Shown: positions 52,304 to 61,528, counted from the first letter of the stretch. The stretch: 64,000 bases of DNA from Pedobacter sp. AJM (GCF_002197755.1 NZ_NHOT01000003.1:1-64000); one strand, 5' to 3'. Numbers and translations are program-made. Notes: generated by a model not told the origin, from the sequence alone.

Positions 52304-55300
52304 TTATTCGTTTTCATCATTAAAATGTACTTTCATATCTTGCTTTTTGACCGGACTAAAATATTCCTGCATACTTTGGAACAGCACAAACAAAACCGGA
52401 ATAATAAATAATCCAAGCAAAACGCCGGAAATCATTCCGCCAGCGGTACTGATACTGATTGATTTATTGCCAATGGCTGAAGAACCTCTTGCAAACATCA
52501 ATGGCGTAATTCCAGCCACAAAGGCAATAGAAGTCATCAGGATTGGACGCAACCGGTGCCTTGAACCGGATAAAGCAGAACGAACTAACCCCATCCCGTT
52601 CTTACGCGCCTGCAAGGCAAATTCCACAATCAGAATGGCATTTTTAGCAAGCAGGCCAATGAGCATAATTAAACCTACCTGTACATAAATGCTGTTGGTT
52701 AAACCCACCATTCCTATAGCCAAATACACACCCAGCAAACCAGTAGGAATAGAAAAAATAACTGCCAAAGGAAGCAGGTAACTTTCATATTGTGCAGCCA
52801 AAAGAAAGTAGGTAAAAAGCACACACAGTGAAAAAACAAAAATCATCTGGTTGCCTGATTCTTTTTCTTCCTTGCTTAAGCCTGTCCACTCATAAACGTA
52901 AGATTCAGGCAGCTTCTTTTTCATCATTTTTTCTGCCGCCGCCATCGCCTGGCTGTTGCTAAAGCCATCGGCAGGAATAATATTTACGGAAATATTGTTG
53001 TACAAATTGTACCTGTTAATGAGTTCAGGGCCATATACTTTTTTCAGCGTGACCAAGGTACTGATGGGGATCATTTTGCCGTTATTGCTTTTCACAAAAA
53101 CCTGGCTGAGTGAGTTTTCATCAGCCCGGTATTTTCCTTCAGCTTTAATATTTACCCGGTAAAACCTTCCGAAGCGGATAAAATCACTTGCCTGGCTACC
53201 GCCGTAAAAAAGACCAAGCGTATTCATAACATCTTTTGGCGTGGTACCAAGCTGATAGGTTTTATCTTCATCCAGTTCCATTTCCAATTGTGGAAAATCA
53301 CTTCTGAACATCGTAAATGCCGAACCAATTTCAGGCGATTGATTCAGTTCGGCAACCAGCTTTTGCGCCACTTTTGAAAAGTCATCAATGTTGCCGCCCA
53401 TCTTATCCTGAAGCACCAGTTCTGCACCGCTTATACTGCCAAAACCCTCCACAGGGGGCGAACGAAAAATACTCAATTCACCTTCTTTTATGGTGCTAAG
53501 CCTTTCATTCATGGCCATCACCACCTGGTTCATATCTTTAATCTCGCCCCGGTTTTTGCTTTCTTTTAAACGGATAAAACCAATGCCATACGATGGGCCT
53601 GAACTACCACTAATCATATCAAATCCCGATACGCTCGTCACCAGTTCTACCTCGGGCATTTTTTCAAAAGCACTGTCAATCCGGTCAATCACTCTAGTTG
53701 TGTAATCGATATTCGTACCCGACTTTAATGTTAAAGCGTACATCACAAATCGGTCATCTTCTTCAGGAATAAATGATTTCGGACTGCTATTCATCATCCA
53801 GACAGAAAGAACAGTCATCAGGCTCAATCCTGCCAAAGCCAGCCATTTCTTTTTAATCAGCCATTTAACTGATTGGATATAACGCCCGGTCATTGTATCA
53901 AAACCAGCATTAAAGGCCGTAAAAAAGCGTTGCTTAAAATTCTGGTTTACCTCTTTTTCAGTGTTATGGTGCGTCGTATTTTTGAGCAAAAGCGCACAAA
54001 GTGCAGGGCTTAAGGTTAAGGCATTCAATGCCGAAATAAGGATGGCAATTGCTAAGGTAAAGGCAAATTGTTTATAAAAAATCCCGGCCGGGCCATCCAT
54101 AAAACCAATGGGTAAAAATACTGCCGACATCACTAAGGTAATGGAAACAATGGCGCTGGTAATTTCTCCCATGGTGGCAATAGTTGCTTCCTTTGCAGGC
54201 AAACCTGTTTTTTGCATCTTGGCGTGAACCGCTTCAACCACCACAATGGCATCATCTACCACAATGCCAATCGCCAGTACCAGCGCAAAAAGCGTAAGCA
54301 CATTCATTGTGAAACCCAGCAATTGCAGGAAAAAGAAGGTACCAATAATGGCTACAGGCACAGCAATGGCCGGAATAAGGGTAGATCGGAAATCCTGCAA
54401 AAACAAGAAAACCACTATAAACACCAGCATAAAAGCTTCGATAAAAGTGTTGCGAACCTGTTTAATAGATTGATCTAACCGTTCTTTCACACTTTGGATT
54501 ATATGGTATTCAACGCCTTTGGGAAAACGCTTGCTAAAGGTTTCCAGCTGTGCCCTCACGGCAGTTTCTATTTCGTTGGCGTTAGATCCGCTTGCCTGTT
54601 GAATCCCAATGGTTACTGCCGGGAAGCCATTCTCTTTATTATCACTACCATAAAATGAGGCTCCAAATTCAATTCTTGCCACATCTTTCAGGCGAAGCAT
54701 CGCACCATTAGGATTGGCTTTAACGACAATCTTTTCAAAAGCCTGGGCAGTGTTCAGTTTCCCTTTATACTTGATGGTATATTGCATTGGTGCATCCGAC
54801 TCTTCACCCAATTTTCCGGGTGAGGCTTCCAGGCTGCTATTGGCAATAGCATTGTCTATATCTTGCGGTACAAGGTTGTTAACCGTCATTTTTTGTGGGT
54901 CGAGCCAAATGCGCATCGCGTAATCCTTCGAGCCAAATAGCTGTACGTTACCAATTCCCGGAATGCGTTTCAGGCTGGTAATGAGGTTAATTTTAGCATA
55001 GTTCTGTAAAAAAAGCTCATCATATTTAGCCTTGTATTTACTCGAAATATTGAAGAACATGATGTTGCTGTTCTGTTGCTTGGTGGTGGTAATCCCGGCC
55101 CGTATTACTTCAGCCGGAATAAGACTGTTTACCTGCGCTACACGATTTTGAACATTTACAGAAGCCTGGTCAGGATCAACACCCTGCTTAAATACAATTC
55201 GCAAAGAAAAAGCACCATCACTACCTGCAGAAGAAGAGATATACTGCATATTTTCGACACCATTAATGGCTTCTTCCAGGGGCGTAATTACCGAACGGAT

Positions 55301-55471
55301 TACACTTTCGCTGTTACCGCCCGGATAAGAACCTGATACCGTAACCGTTGGTGGTGCAATATCCGGGAACATGGTAACCGGAATGCGTTGCATACTCACC
55401 AAACCCAGTAAAACCAACATGATCGAGATTACGGTAGCCAAAACCGGCCTTGTAATTATTTTTTTCAGCAT
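52304..55471 (-). CDS. RND efflux pump, hydrophobe/amphiphile (AcrB) type
   Basis: A 1055-aa inner-membrane transporter with the RND two-fold duplication: helix 1 (ITRPVLATVISIMLVLLGLV), porter domains at about 40-330 and 560-860, and twelve helices. The proton-relay Asp pair lies in ALVLAIGIVVDDAIVVVEAV, and the AcrB-type Lys/Arg helix appears late in LIMLIGLLAKNAILIVEFAL. The membrane adaptor gene ends 21 bp upstream and the outer-membrane factor follows. Likely exports drugs, dyes or detergents; the substrate range is not readable. Confidence 0.97.
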   Translation of the reverse strand: MLKKIITRPVLATVISIMLVLLGLVSMQRIPVTMFPDIAPPTVTVSGSYPGGNSESVIRSVITPLEEAINGVENMQYISSSAGSDGAFSLRIVFKQGVDPDQASVNVQNRVAQVNSLIPAEVIRAGITTTKQQNSNIMFFNISSKYKAKYDELFLQNYAKINLITSLKRIPGIGNVQLFGSKDYAMRIWLDPQKMTVNNLVPQDIDNAIANSSLEASPGKLGEESDAPMQYTIKYKGKLNTAQAFEKIVVKANPNGAMLRLKDVARIEFGASFYGSDNKENGFPAVTIGIQQASGSNANEIETAVRAQLETFSKRFPKGVEYHIIQSVKERLDQSIKQVRNTFIEAFMLVFIVVFLFLQDFRSTLIPAIAVPVAIIGTFFFLQLLGFTMNVLTLFALVLAIGIVVDDAIVVVEAVHAKMQKTGLPAKEATIATMGEITSAIVSITLVMSAVFLPIGFMDGPAGIFYKQFAFTLAIAILISALNALTLSPALCALLLKNTTHHNTEKEVNQNFKQRFFTAFNAGFDTMTGRYIQSVKWLIKKKWLALAGLSLMTVLSVWMMNSSPKSFIPEEDDRFVMYALTLKSGTNIDYTTRVIDRIDSAFEKMPEVELVTSVSGFDMISGSSGPSYGIGFIRLKESKNRGEIKDMNQVVMAMNERLSTIKEGELSIFRSPPVEGFGSISGAELVLQDKMGGNIDDFSKVAQKLVAELNQSPEIGSAFTMFRSDFPQLEMELDEDKTYQLGTTPKDVMNTLGLFYGGSQASDFIRFGRFYRVNIKAEGKYRADENSLSQVFVKSNNGKMIPISTLVTLKKVYGPELINRYNLYNNISVNIIPADGFSNSQAMAAAEKMMKKKLPESYVYEWTGLSKEEKESGNQMIFVFSLCVLFTYFLLAAQYESYLLPLAVIFSIPTGLLGVYLAIGMVGLTNSIYVQVGLIMLIGLLAKNAILIVEFALQARKNGMGLVRSALSGSRHRLRPILMTSIAFVAGITPLMFARGSSAIGNKSISISTAGGMISGVLLGLFIIPVLFVLFQSMQEYFSPVKKQDMKVHFNDENE

Positions 55472-55492
55472 CTTGAATGAGATAAGGAATTG

Positions 55493-56614
55493 TTATTTTT
55501 CAGGCGTGATTTGTTCGCCTTCCTGAATGAGGGTTAAATCTTTGGTCACAATTCTATCGCCGGCATGTAGCCCGCCGGAAACCAGGTAATTATCTCCACT
55601 TTTACCGTTTACAGTTACCGCTACACGCTCGGCTTTATTGTCTTGGCTTAAGCGGTAAACAAAAATTTTATTTTGTACATCCAGCGTTGCCAAAACCGGT
55701 ACCAAAATCACATCCTTATAATTTTCGGGCAACACAACCCTTCCGGTATTGCCGGAGCGTAAAATATTTTCCTTGTTGCTGAAAATTGCCCTTACACTGA
55801 TGGCACCAGTTGCCTTGTCAAACTGTCCGTCAATCATCTGTATTCTTCCCTGATTGGCAAATGCATTTCCATCAGCCAGCATGAGCTTCACTTTAGGCAT
55901 AGCCGAAACTTTATCCTGAAAAGATTTTGCTTCACTCCGTGAAATGAAGCGCAAGTAATCTTTTTCGGTCATTGAGAAGTAGGCATATACCTCACTCACA
56001 TCAGATAAAGTGGTGAGCGGAAGTGCATCTCCTTTTGATACTAAGTTCCCGATACGTTTGGGAATACTTCCGATATAGCCAGAAATAGGTGCTTTAATTA
56101 TAGCAAAAGCCAGATTTACTTTAGCTACTTCAACTAAAGAAGCATTTTGAGCTAACTGCGCTTTTGCATGCTCAAAATTAGCCTGAGCAGCTTTAAGCTG
56201 ATAATCAGAAACCACATTACTTGTGCTGAGCTCCTTATTTTTTTCGAGTTCTAAAGTTGCATTAGTAAGTGTAGCTTTAGCCGCATTGAAACTTGCTTTC
56301 GCCGTATTGAGCTGTTCTTTCAGCGCGTGGTCGTTAATTTTGAACAAGGGCTGTCCGGCTTTAACATAAGCACCTTCATCAACAAATATTTTTTCGATAT
56401 AGCCATCGGCCTGCGAACGAATATCAACCATCACCTTACCTTCTATCCGCGCCGGATAATCGGTATCAATATTCGCGTCTGATCGTTGAAGAGTTAAAAC
56501 AGGTAACTTTTTTATCGCCGCTTGCTTTTCGCTATCCTTTTTGCTCCCACAGCTTACCAGGAAAGAACAAACTGCTATTCCAATAAAAACAACATAATTT
56601 TTTAAACCAGCCAT
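55493..56614 (-). CDS. RND efflux periplasmic adaptor (MFP), lipoprotein
   Basis: A 373-aa adaptor with signal and lipobox FLVSC. Biotinyl-lipoyl hairpin halves (VDIRSQADGYIEKIFVDEGA, YVKAGQPLFKINDHALKEQL), then a coiled-coil hairpin of about 65 residues (TAKASFNAAKATLTNATLEL), the return half FAIIKAPISGYIGSIPKRIG and NLVSKGDALPLTTLSDVSEV, and beta-barrel and membrane-proximal domains (VRAIFSNKENILRSGNTGRV). First gene of the pump operon; the promoter is expected in the 460-bp region upstream. Confidence 0.95.
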   Translation of the reverse strand: MAGLKNYVVFIGIAVCSFLVSCGSKKDSEKQAAIKKLPVLTLQRSDANIDTDYPARIEGKVMVDIRSQADGYIEKIFVDEGAYVKAGQPLFKINDHALKEQLNTAKASFNAAKATLTNATLELEKNKELSTSNVVSDYQLKAAQANFEHAKAQLAQNASLVEVAKVNLAFAIIKAPISGYIGSIPKRIGNLVSKGDALPLTTLSDVSEVYAYFSMTEKDYLRFISRSEAKSFQDKVSAMPKVKLMLADGNAFANQGRIQMIDGQFDKATGAISVRAIFSNKENILRSGNTGRVVLPENYKDVILVPVLATLDVQNKIFVYRLSQDNKAERVAVTVNGKSGDNYLVSGGLHAGDRIVTKDLTLIQEGEQITPEK

Positions 56615-56850
56615 ATGATTGCACTAAATAATGGTGCAAATGTGGCTATAAGTAAGGGCGGCTGATTTGATTATTTACCCGAAGCGGAAGAAATGGGGTT
56701 TGAAACTGATTTATGGGATAATGAGTTTTGGAAATCATATATTAAGCCAGCAGGTATGGAAATTCATCTTATTGTTCGTTGTTATCGTTAGGTCCAATTT
56801 ATGGTGACCATACGCACAGGATAAGAAGAAAAATAAAAAACCCGATCTAA

Positions 56851-56982
56851 TGCTTTCAAGAAAGGTTTTACCTTCAGCAGGAAATCGAACTAAAATCGGC
56901 CTTTCTGCTCAATTATGGTACATTAGGGCATTCTACTTTTAAGAAAACGCTTAACCAAATTGATTCCTTTAAGCCTTCTTAA
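56851..56982 (+). pseudogene. Orphan C-terminal-like reading frame
   Basis: 43 codons without a start codon, ending at TAA (56980-56982), with a protein-like translation such as YLQQEIELKSAFLLNYGTLG and HSTFKKTLNQI. I cannot name a family. It may be what is left of a larger gene. Confidence 0.25.
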
Positions 56983-57009
56983 ATAAGTTACCCACGTGAT
57001 GGAAAAAAA

Positions 57010-57034
57010 GCCGTCTCCACAAGCTGGAGACGGC
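57010..57034 (-). terminator. Strong rho-independent terminator of the DUF6055 gene
   Basis: GCCGTCTCCA (57010-57019) and TGGAGACGGC (57025-57034) form a perfect 10-bp stem with a 5-base loop; on the minus strand CTTTTTTTCC follows. It lies 40 bp after the stop of the 57075-58460 gene. Confidence 0.9.
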
Positions 57035-57074
57035 CTCATCTTCATTTACATAAAATGGATAATTGAGCAGTGTC

Positions 57075-58460
57075 TTACAACACGGAGCTATTGGTGAATT
57101 TTACCTTATAAGGCCATTGGTCATCATTGGCTTCATTTTCATCCCATGGATGTGGTGCATAGGTAGTCGGCGCTCCGGTTACAACATACCATAATTTTAC
57201 TGTTCCAGCCGGCACAGTAAAGCTGCTGGTGGCATTGTTGGTCCACATGCCGCTATACCGGCGTTCTCCTGTACTTAAAATCGCAACATATCCATGGCGC
57301 CAACCGGCTCTTGCCGGATTTGCCACCTGGTTATACCCGAGCGCATTAACCATACCGGTAAACACGGTTGATACTACCGTACCTGCGGCCGGAACGGTTA
57401 AAGGAATAACATTGTAACCAGTAGTACCCGGGGCACGATTATAGGCTACCTGATAGCTTCCGTCCGTCAGCCTGGTATAATTCCACGTTTGGGCGCCATG
57501 GTAATTGGCACCATAAGACCGGAGTGAAGGAATATCCCAGGTCACAAATCTTACCGCCTGATCGTAAATTTCTCCATTAAAAGTAGCCACATCAATACCA
57601 TTGAGCCGCATATATGCCTGGATAGGATCTTCCGGTTGGCGAGACTCACGCCATAATCTTCCGACAAAATTGCGCCCTCTTTTAAATTCCCAATAGTAGA
57701 GGATAAAGTAACTGGCATAACGGTACCATTCATGGTGAACATGGCGGTGATAATTATCCTTGTAAACAGTGAAATCATATGCGGTAAAAACCGTTGAAGG
57801 ATAGCTCTGGAACCCCTGGAAATTAGCCGTTTGTTCCCAGAAGCCGTTACCGCCATTGCCACCAAACCCATAGCGAAACCCACCAACACCCTGGTCAGCA
57901 AAAACCTGGTATTGGAAACTATGTCCAATCTCATGACCGATGACATGGCCAACCGGCTGCATGGTAGCTGGACTAACCCACAGGGCACCAATAACGTTAT
58001 CATAGCCTGAACCAGTAGCCAGCCATTCCGTTTGATAATTGATAAAGATCATCATCTTATATTTATTCAGCTTGGATGTAGCTAAATTAGCAAATCCTAA
58101 TTCAGTTACATTTAATTGAAAAAAGCCTTCCGCTTTGCTCAGCAGGTCGGTAATATTTACCCGGTATGCGGCTGGCACGGCCGTTGAATTCGGATCGTTA
58201 CTGCCATAGCCTTTGGCCCAGAAAACAATAAAGTGATCGGAAGAACGGGATCTTGACCAACTCCATGTGCTAGCCGAATTATTAAAATCATTTGAGCGTA
58301 GTTCCATCGGAATATAGACATCCGGAGCTGCAGCTGCAAGTGCTGCTGTTGTGGCCTGCTTTTGCGGTTTAGTTAGCGGAGAGGGCTGAATGGATTTAAA
58401 TTCATCCTTACAGCCTGATAATATCACAATGATCAGGAATAATAAAATTTGTTTTTTCAT
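57075..58460 (-). CDS. DUF6055-type zinc-metallopeptidase-like lipoprotein
   Basis: A 461-aa lipoprotein with lipobox ILSGC (Cys17). Residues 75-360 match the DUF6055 pattern: SSDHFIVFWAKGYG, the zinc motif HEIGH at 176-180 in GHVIGHEIGHSFQYQ, and FWEQTANFQ about 30 residues on, where Glu209 may be the third ligand. A beta-sandwich-like module follows (NVIPLTVPAAGTVVSTVFTG), and the tail is DENEANDDQWPYKVKF. Probably cleaves or binds a surface protein or glycoprotein; activity is not shown for the family as far as I know. The gene stands alone with its own terminator. Confidence 0.82.
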   Translation of the reverse strand: MKKQILLFLIIVILSGCKDEFKSIQPSPLTKPQKQATTAALAAAAPDVYIPMELRSNDFNNSASTWSWSRSRSSDHFIVFWAKGYGSNDPNSTAVPAAYRVNITDLLSKAEGFFQLNVTELGFANLATSKLNKYKMMIFINYQTEWLATGSGYDNVIGALWVSPATMQPVGHVIGHEIGHSFQYQVFADQGVGGFRYGFGGNGGNGFWEQTANFQGFQSYPSTVFTAYDFTVYKDNYHRHVHHEWYRYASYFILYYWEFKRGRNFVGRLWRESRQPEDPIQAYMRLNGIDVATFNGEIYDQAVRFVTWDIPSLRSYGANYHGAQTWNYTRLTDGSYQVAYNRAPGTTGYNVIPLTVPAAGTVVSTVFTGMVNALGYNQVANPARAGWRHGYVAILSTGERRYSGMWTNNATSSFTVPAGTVKLWYVVTGAPTTYAPHPWDENEANDDQWPYKVKFTNSSVL

Positions 58461-58927
58461 TTTGGTTTTTGTTTGATTAGGTTTATAGATTGATTAAATT
58501 TCATCACACAGCATGCTCATCTTTAGGTTGTTGATTCCTCAGAAGATAAACAGGCTTTTCGCGAAAAATATTTTTATGACGGGTTAATGCTTAAAATAAC
58601 AGATTTTACCATACACGTCCATATGCAGAATAAAAGTGGTAAGGCGTGGGCCCACTTGATTCTATGGTTGATTACAGTGTTGTATAAAAAATATTTAATT
58701 TTTAAATATACACCACAAAAGGCGATTATGCTGATCGTATATTAACAACAAGTTATACATAATTGACCTATTTGTTAGTCAATGATCATAACTGTTTTAC
58801 GGCAATTAGTAAAAATAAAGGTTCGGTGGAAGAGCACTGAGATCACAAAGAATAGTATTGGTGAAGATGAACAGAAATTTTGATGGGATACTTTAGTATA
58901 CCTATCTTTAAAATCCAAAACACCAAA
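58461..58927. other. AT-rich gap between divergent transcripts
   Basis: 467 bp, AT-rich, between the DUF6055 gene (minus) and the broken Crp/Fnr gene (plus), so it holds both promoters. No palindrome, sigma motif or gene could be assigned with confidence. Confidence 0.4.
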
Positions 58928-59075
58928 ATGAAAGATACCACAGTAGCCGTATACATTAACCGTCTCTTCCCACAATTTGAACCTGCACTAAGGGATATCC
59001 TTATTGAAAATGCCTTGCTTAAAGATTTTCAGGGAGGAGATATGTTGATGCAGACCGGGCAGAACATGCGTTCAA
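58928..59075 (+). pseudogene. Crp/Fnr regulator, 5' fragment only
   Basis: From ATG 58928 the frame reads like the first 48 residues of a sulfur-cluster Crp/Fnr protein: VYINRLFPQFEPALRDILIE, then KDFQGGDMLMQTGQNMRS, the start of the cNMP fold. After about 59075 the family resemblance stops, although the frame stays open to 59146 as unrelated residues. The following DNA encodes the end of a rhodanese in another frame. The DNA-binding half is missing, so the gene is dead. Confidence 0.75.
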
Positions 59076-59274
59076 TGAAAACTTTGAGGATCTGGATAAG
59101 AACCAGACTTACTTTGTTCATTATGCCGGCGGTTACCGATCTGTAATTTTCAACTCCATCATGAGGGCAAGAGGGTACCATAACCTGATCGATGTGGCCG
59201 GTGGGTTTAAAGCCATTAAAGAAAATAGTCCTATCCCTACCACTGCATTTGTATGCCCAGATACCCTAAAATAA
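59071..59274 (+). pseudogene. Rhodanese-domain C-terminus, 5'-truncated
   Basis: In the frame ending at TAA 59272-59274 the DNA encodes FNENFEDLDKNQTYFVHYAG, GYRSVIFNSIMRARGYHNLI and DVAGGFKAIKE, then FVCPDTLK. This is the end of the rhodanese or metallo-beta-lactamase/rhodanese proteins of Bacteroidota sulfur clusters. The usual catalytic loop C-A-G-G-Y-R-S reads Y-A-G-G-Y-R-S here, so the active Cys is replaced by Tyr. No start codon in frame; it is joined out of frame to the Crp fragment. Confidence 0.8.
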
Positions 59275-59364
59275 ATCAATGGTCTGCTCAGGTTTATACC
59301 AGTGCTGACCTTATCCCTTTAATGGGCAAACTCGAAAATACCCTTATAATATTTAATTTAAAAT

Positions 59365-59925
59365 ATGATGATTGATTTTATTAAACAACCCTGGCCCTGG
59401 TATTTTTCGGGTATAATGATCGTGTTGATCATGCTGATATTGCTTTTTTTTGGCAAGTCATTTGGCTTCTCTGCTAACCTACGCACCATTTGCAGTATAG
59501 CAGGAGCAGGAAAAAAAGTAAAGTTCTTCGATTTTAAGTGGAAAGACCAGGTTTGGAACCTGATGTTCTTAGCCGGTTCTATTTTAGGCGGGTTTATCGC
59601 TACGCATTACCTGAGCGAACCAGCGCCAATCAAGCTCTCTGCAGCAACCATTGCCGATTTAAAACAATTGGGGGTAAAATTTGATGGTGGCCTGAATCCA
59701 GCTGATCTCTTCTCTCTCGAAGCCATGAAAGATTTAAAAACACTCGGCATCTTACTCATTGGAGGACTGCTTGTAGGTTTTGGCTCCCGCTATGCAGGCG
59801 GATGTACATCAGGCCACGCCATATCCGGGCTCTCCAACCTGCAGCTACCTTCACTCGTTGCGGTAATTGGTTTTTTTATAGGAGGCCTGATCATGACTTT
59901 CCTGATCATGCCATTCATCTTCTAA
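59365..59925 (+). CDS. YeeE/YedE family thiosulfate-type transporter
   Basis: A 186-aa inner-membrane protein (start 59365 or the next Met at 59368). Helices near residues 10-32, 64-84, 127-147 and 160-183. The motif GSRYAGGCTSGHAISGLSNL holds the conserved Cys of YeeE/YedE proteins, which take up thiosulfate or shuttle sulfur. It is the half-size form that pairs with a DUF6691 protein, encoded 10 bp downstream. It is 90 bp after the broken rhodanese gene, from which its transcript may once have started. Confidence 0.92.
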   Translation: MMIDFIKQPWPWYFSGIMIVLIMLILLFFGKSFGFSANLRTICSIAGAGKKVKFFDFKWKDQVWNLMFLAGSILGGFIATHYLSEPAPIKLSAATIADLKQLGVKFDGGLNPADLFSLEAMKDLKTLGILLIGGLLVGFGSRYAGGCTSGHAISGLSNLQLPSLVAVIGFFIGGLIMTFLIMPFIF

Positions 59926-59935
59926 ACCCACAACA

Positions 59936-60349
59936 ATGAAATTTATCAAATATATTCTGGCCGGAACACTTTTCGGCATCATCATGACCAAATCTGAAGC
60001 TGTTTCCTGGTATAGAATACAGGAAATGTTTCGTTTCCAGTCCTTCCACATGTATGGAATTATCGGTACTGCAATCGTACTTGGTGTAATCGCTGTATTG
60101 CTCATTAAAAAATTCAAAATCAGGGATATCTGCGGAAATCCAATCCGCTTTCATGATAAAGATCAAGCGTACCGCAAATACCTGATGGGAGGAACCATTT
60201 TTGGTTTAGGCTGGGCACTAACTGGCGCATGTCCGGGGCCAATGTTTGTTAACCTCGGTAGCGGATATGCCGGGATGGCAGTGGTTATCCTGGGTGCCCT
60301 CCTCGGAACATATTTATACGGTGTGATGAAAAACAAGCTGCCACATTAA
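59936..60349 (+). CDS. DUF6691 family protein (YeeE/YedE partner)
   Basis: A 137-aa inner-membrane protein with four helices: LAGTLFGIIMTKSEAVSWYR, MYGIIGTAIVLGVIAVLLIK, YLMGGTIFGLGWALTGACPG and MAVVILGALLGTYLYGV. TGACPGPMFVNLG carries the second conserved Cys; together with the GGCTSGH of the neighbour it would complete the two-domain YeeE/YedE fold. Spacing of 10 bp shows co-transcription. Transported species: thiosulfate or a sulfide-derived sulfur species by family knowledge. Confidence 0.9.
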   Translation: MKFIKYILAGTLFGIIMTKSEAVSWYRIQEMFRFQSFHMYGIIGTAIVLGVIAVLLIKKFKIRDICGNPIRFHDKDQAYRKYLMGGTIFGLGWALTGACPGPMFVNLGSGYAGMAVVILGALLGTYLYGVMKNKLPH

Positions 60350-60445
60350 TGATTAAACATCACCCGATGACAAAGCTTACTATAATAATAGACCAGAACG
60401 AGCCAAGTCACGTTATATCAATTGGTGAGAAATAGGATTTACCAG

Positions 60446-61528
60446 ATGAAACCTGAAATAAACGCTGAAGAAAAGCTTAAGGCCTTTTCAAGTCTTGGAA
60501 AATATCTGTCATGGATCGGATTGATATCCGTTGGCATGATGTGTTGCCTGGTTCTTTTGTTAACAGGCTTTCATTTTCCGAAAACGCTTTACACGAATAC
60601 AAACGATCAGGTATCTTCAAAAAACCAATTAAAGCCTGAAACTGGCCGAGTTGCAGGGCCTGGCTATTGGATGGCGCCTGACACCATTAAAATACAGGAT
60701 AAACCCGATGCAGACCTGATCAGATATGGGAGAAATTTAATGGTGAATACGGCATCTTATTTAGGGCCGCAAGGTACAGTAGGAAAGCTCGCAAATGGTA
60801 TGAATTGTCAAAATTGCCATATGGATGCAGGAACCAAACCTTTCGCAAATAATTTTTCCGTTTTTTATGTAAACTATCCAAAATGGAGCGTAAGAAGCGG
60901 CAGAAAAGAAGAAGCTTTTGAACGAATTGATGAGTGCTTTGAGAGAAGCATGAACGGGATGGCACCAAAAAGAAATTCAAAAGAAATGCAGGCCATGTTG
61001 GCCTATTTAAAATGGGTTGGAGAAAAAGTAAGTTCAGAAACGCCACTTGCTGATCATTCGGTAAAAAAAGTTCCCTATTTAAATATTCCTGCAGATCCGA
61101 TCAAAGGAAAAATTGTGTATACTTCCAAATGCATGAGCTGCCATGGTAGCGAAGGTAAAGGAATGGCAGCTCCAGGCGGAAAAGGTTATATTTACCCACC
61201 CCTTTGGGGGCCTGACAGTTATAATGATGGTGCGGGAATGTTCAGGCTTGGAAATTTTGCTGGTTTTGTCAAGAACAATATGCCTTATGGTTCAACTTAT
61301 CTAGATCCGAATTTAAGCGACGAAGAGGCCTGGAATGTGGCGGCATATGTAAATGCGCAGCCTAGGCCTCATCTTAACCCGAAAAATGATTATAAAGATA
61401 TCTCAACAAAACCTATCGATTATCCTTTTGGGCCATATGCAGATGCTTTTAGTGAGAAACAACACAAATATGGGCCTTTTAGTGAAATAGCAAAACAACA
61501 CCCATTTAAAAACAAAAAGATAACATGA
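60446..61528 (+). CDS. Dihaem cytochrome c, thiosulfate dehydrogenase (TsdA)-like
   Basis: A protein of 360 aa from ATG 60446 (a TTG at 60422 is the earlier alternative). N-terminal anchor helix at about 22-42 (SWIGLISVGMMCCLVLLLTG). Haem sites CQNCH at 121-125 and CMSCH at 229-233. Cys164 in RIDECFERSMNG lies 39 residues after the first haem His, as the Cys ligand does in TsdA, and fits the SoxA/TsdA signature. It would oxidise thiosulfate to tetrathionate, or the reverse, at the outer side of the inner membrane. It is 96 bp after the DUF6691 gene and overlaps the DsrE-like gene by 4 bases. Confidence 0.85.
   Translation: MKPEINAEEKLKAFSSLGKYLSWIGLISVGMMCCLVLLLTGFHFPKTLYTNTNDQVSSKNQLKPETGRVAGPGYWMAPDTIKIQDKPDADLIRYGRNLMVNTASYLGPQGTVGKLANGMNCQNCHMDAGTKPFANNFSVFYVNYPKWSVRSGRKEEAFERIDECFERSMNGMAPKRNSKEMQAMLAYLKWVGEKVSSETPLADHSVKKVPYLNIPADPIKGKIVYTSKCMSCHGSEGKGMAAPGGKGYIYPPLWGPDSYNDGAGMFRLGNFAGFVKNNMPYGSTYLDPNLSDEEAWNVAAYVNAQPRPHLNPKNDYKDISTKPIDYPFGPYADAFSEKQHKYGPFSEIAKQHPFKNKKIT

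Larger units (their letters stand above)
56615..57074. other. Gap between the efflux and DUF6055 genes
   Basis: 460 bp that hold the efflux promoter, an orphan open stretch at 56851-56982 (listed separately) and the terminator at 57010-57034. Nothing else was recognised. Confidence 0.5.

Noticed and set aside
54212..54478. Plus-strand frames antisense to the RND gene as genes
   Set aside because: They mirror codon bias of the strong minus-strand gene and lack any family features; the same holds for other antisense frames over the long minus genes.
59059..59075. A 17-base microhomology at the Crp-rhodanese join
   Set aside because: The block reads in both frames, but comparison with the expected rhodanese sequence supports only a short overlap (about TTCAA), so I do not claim the longer one.
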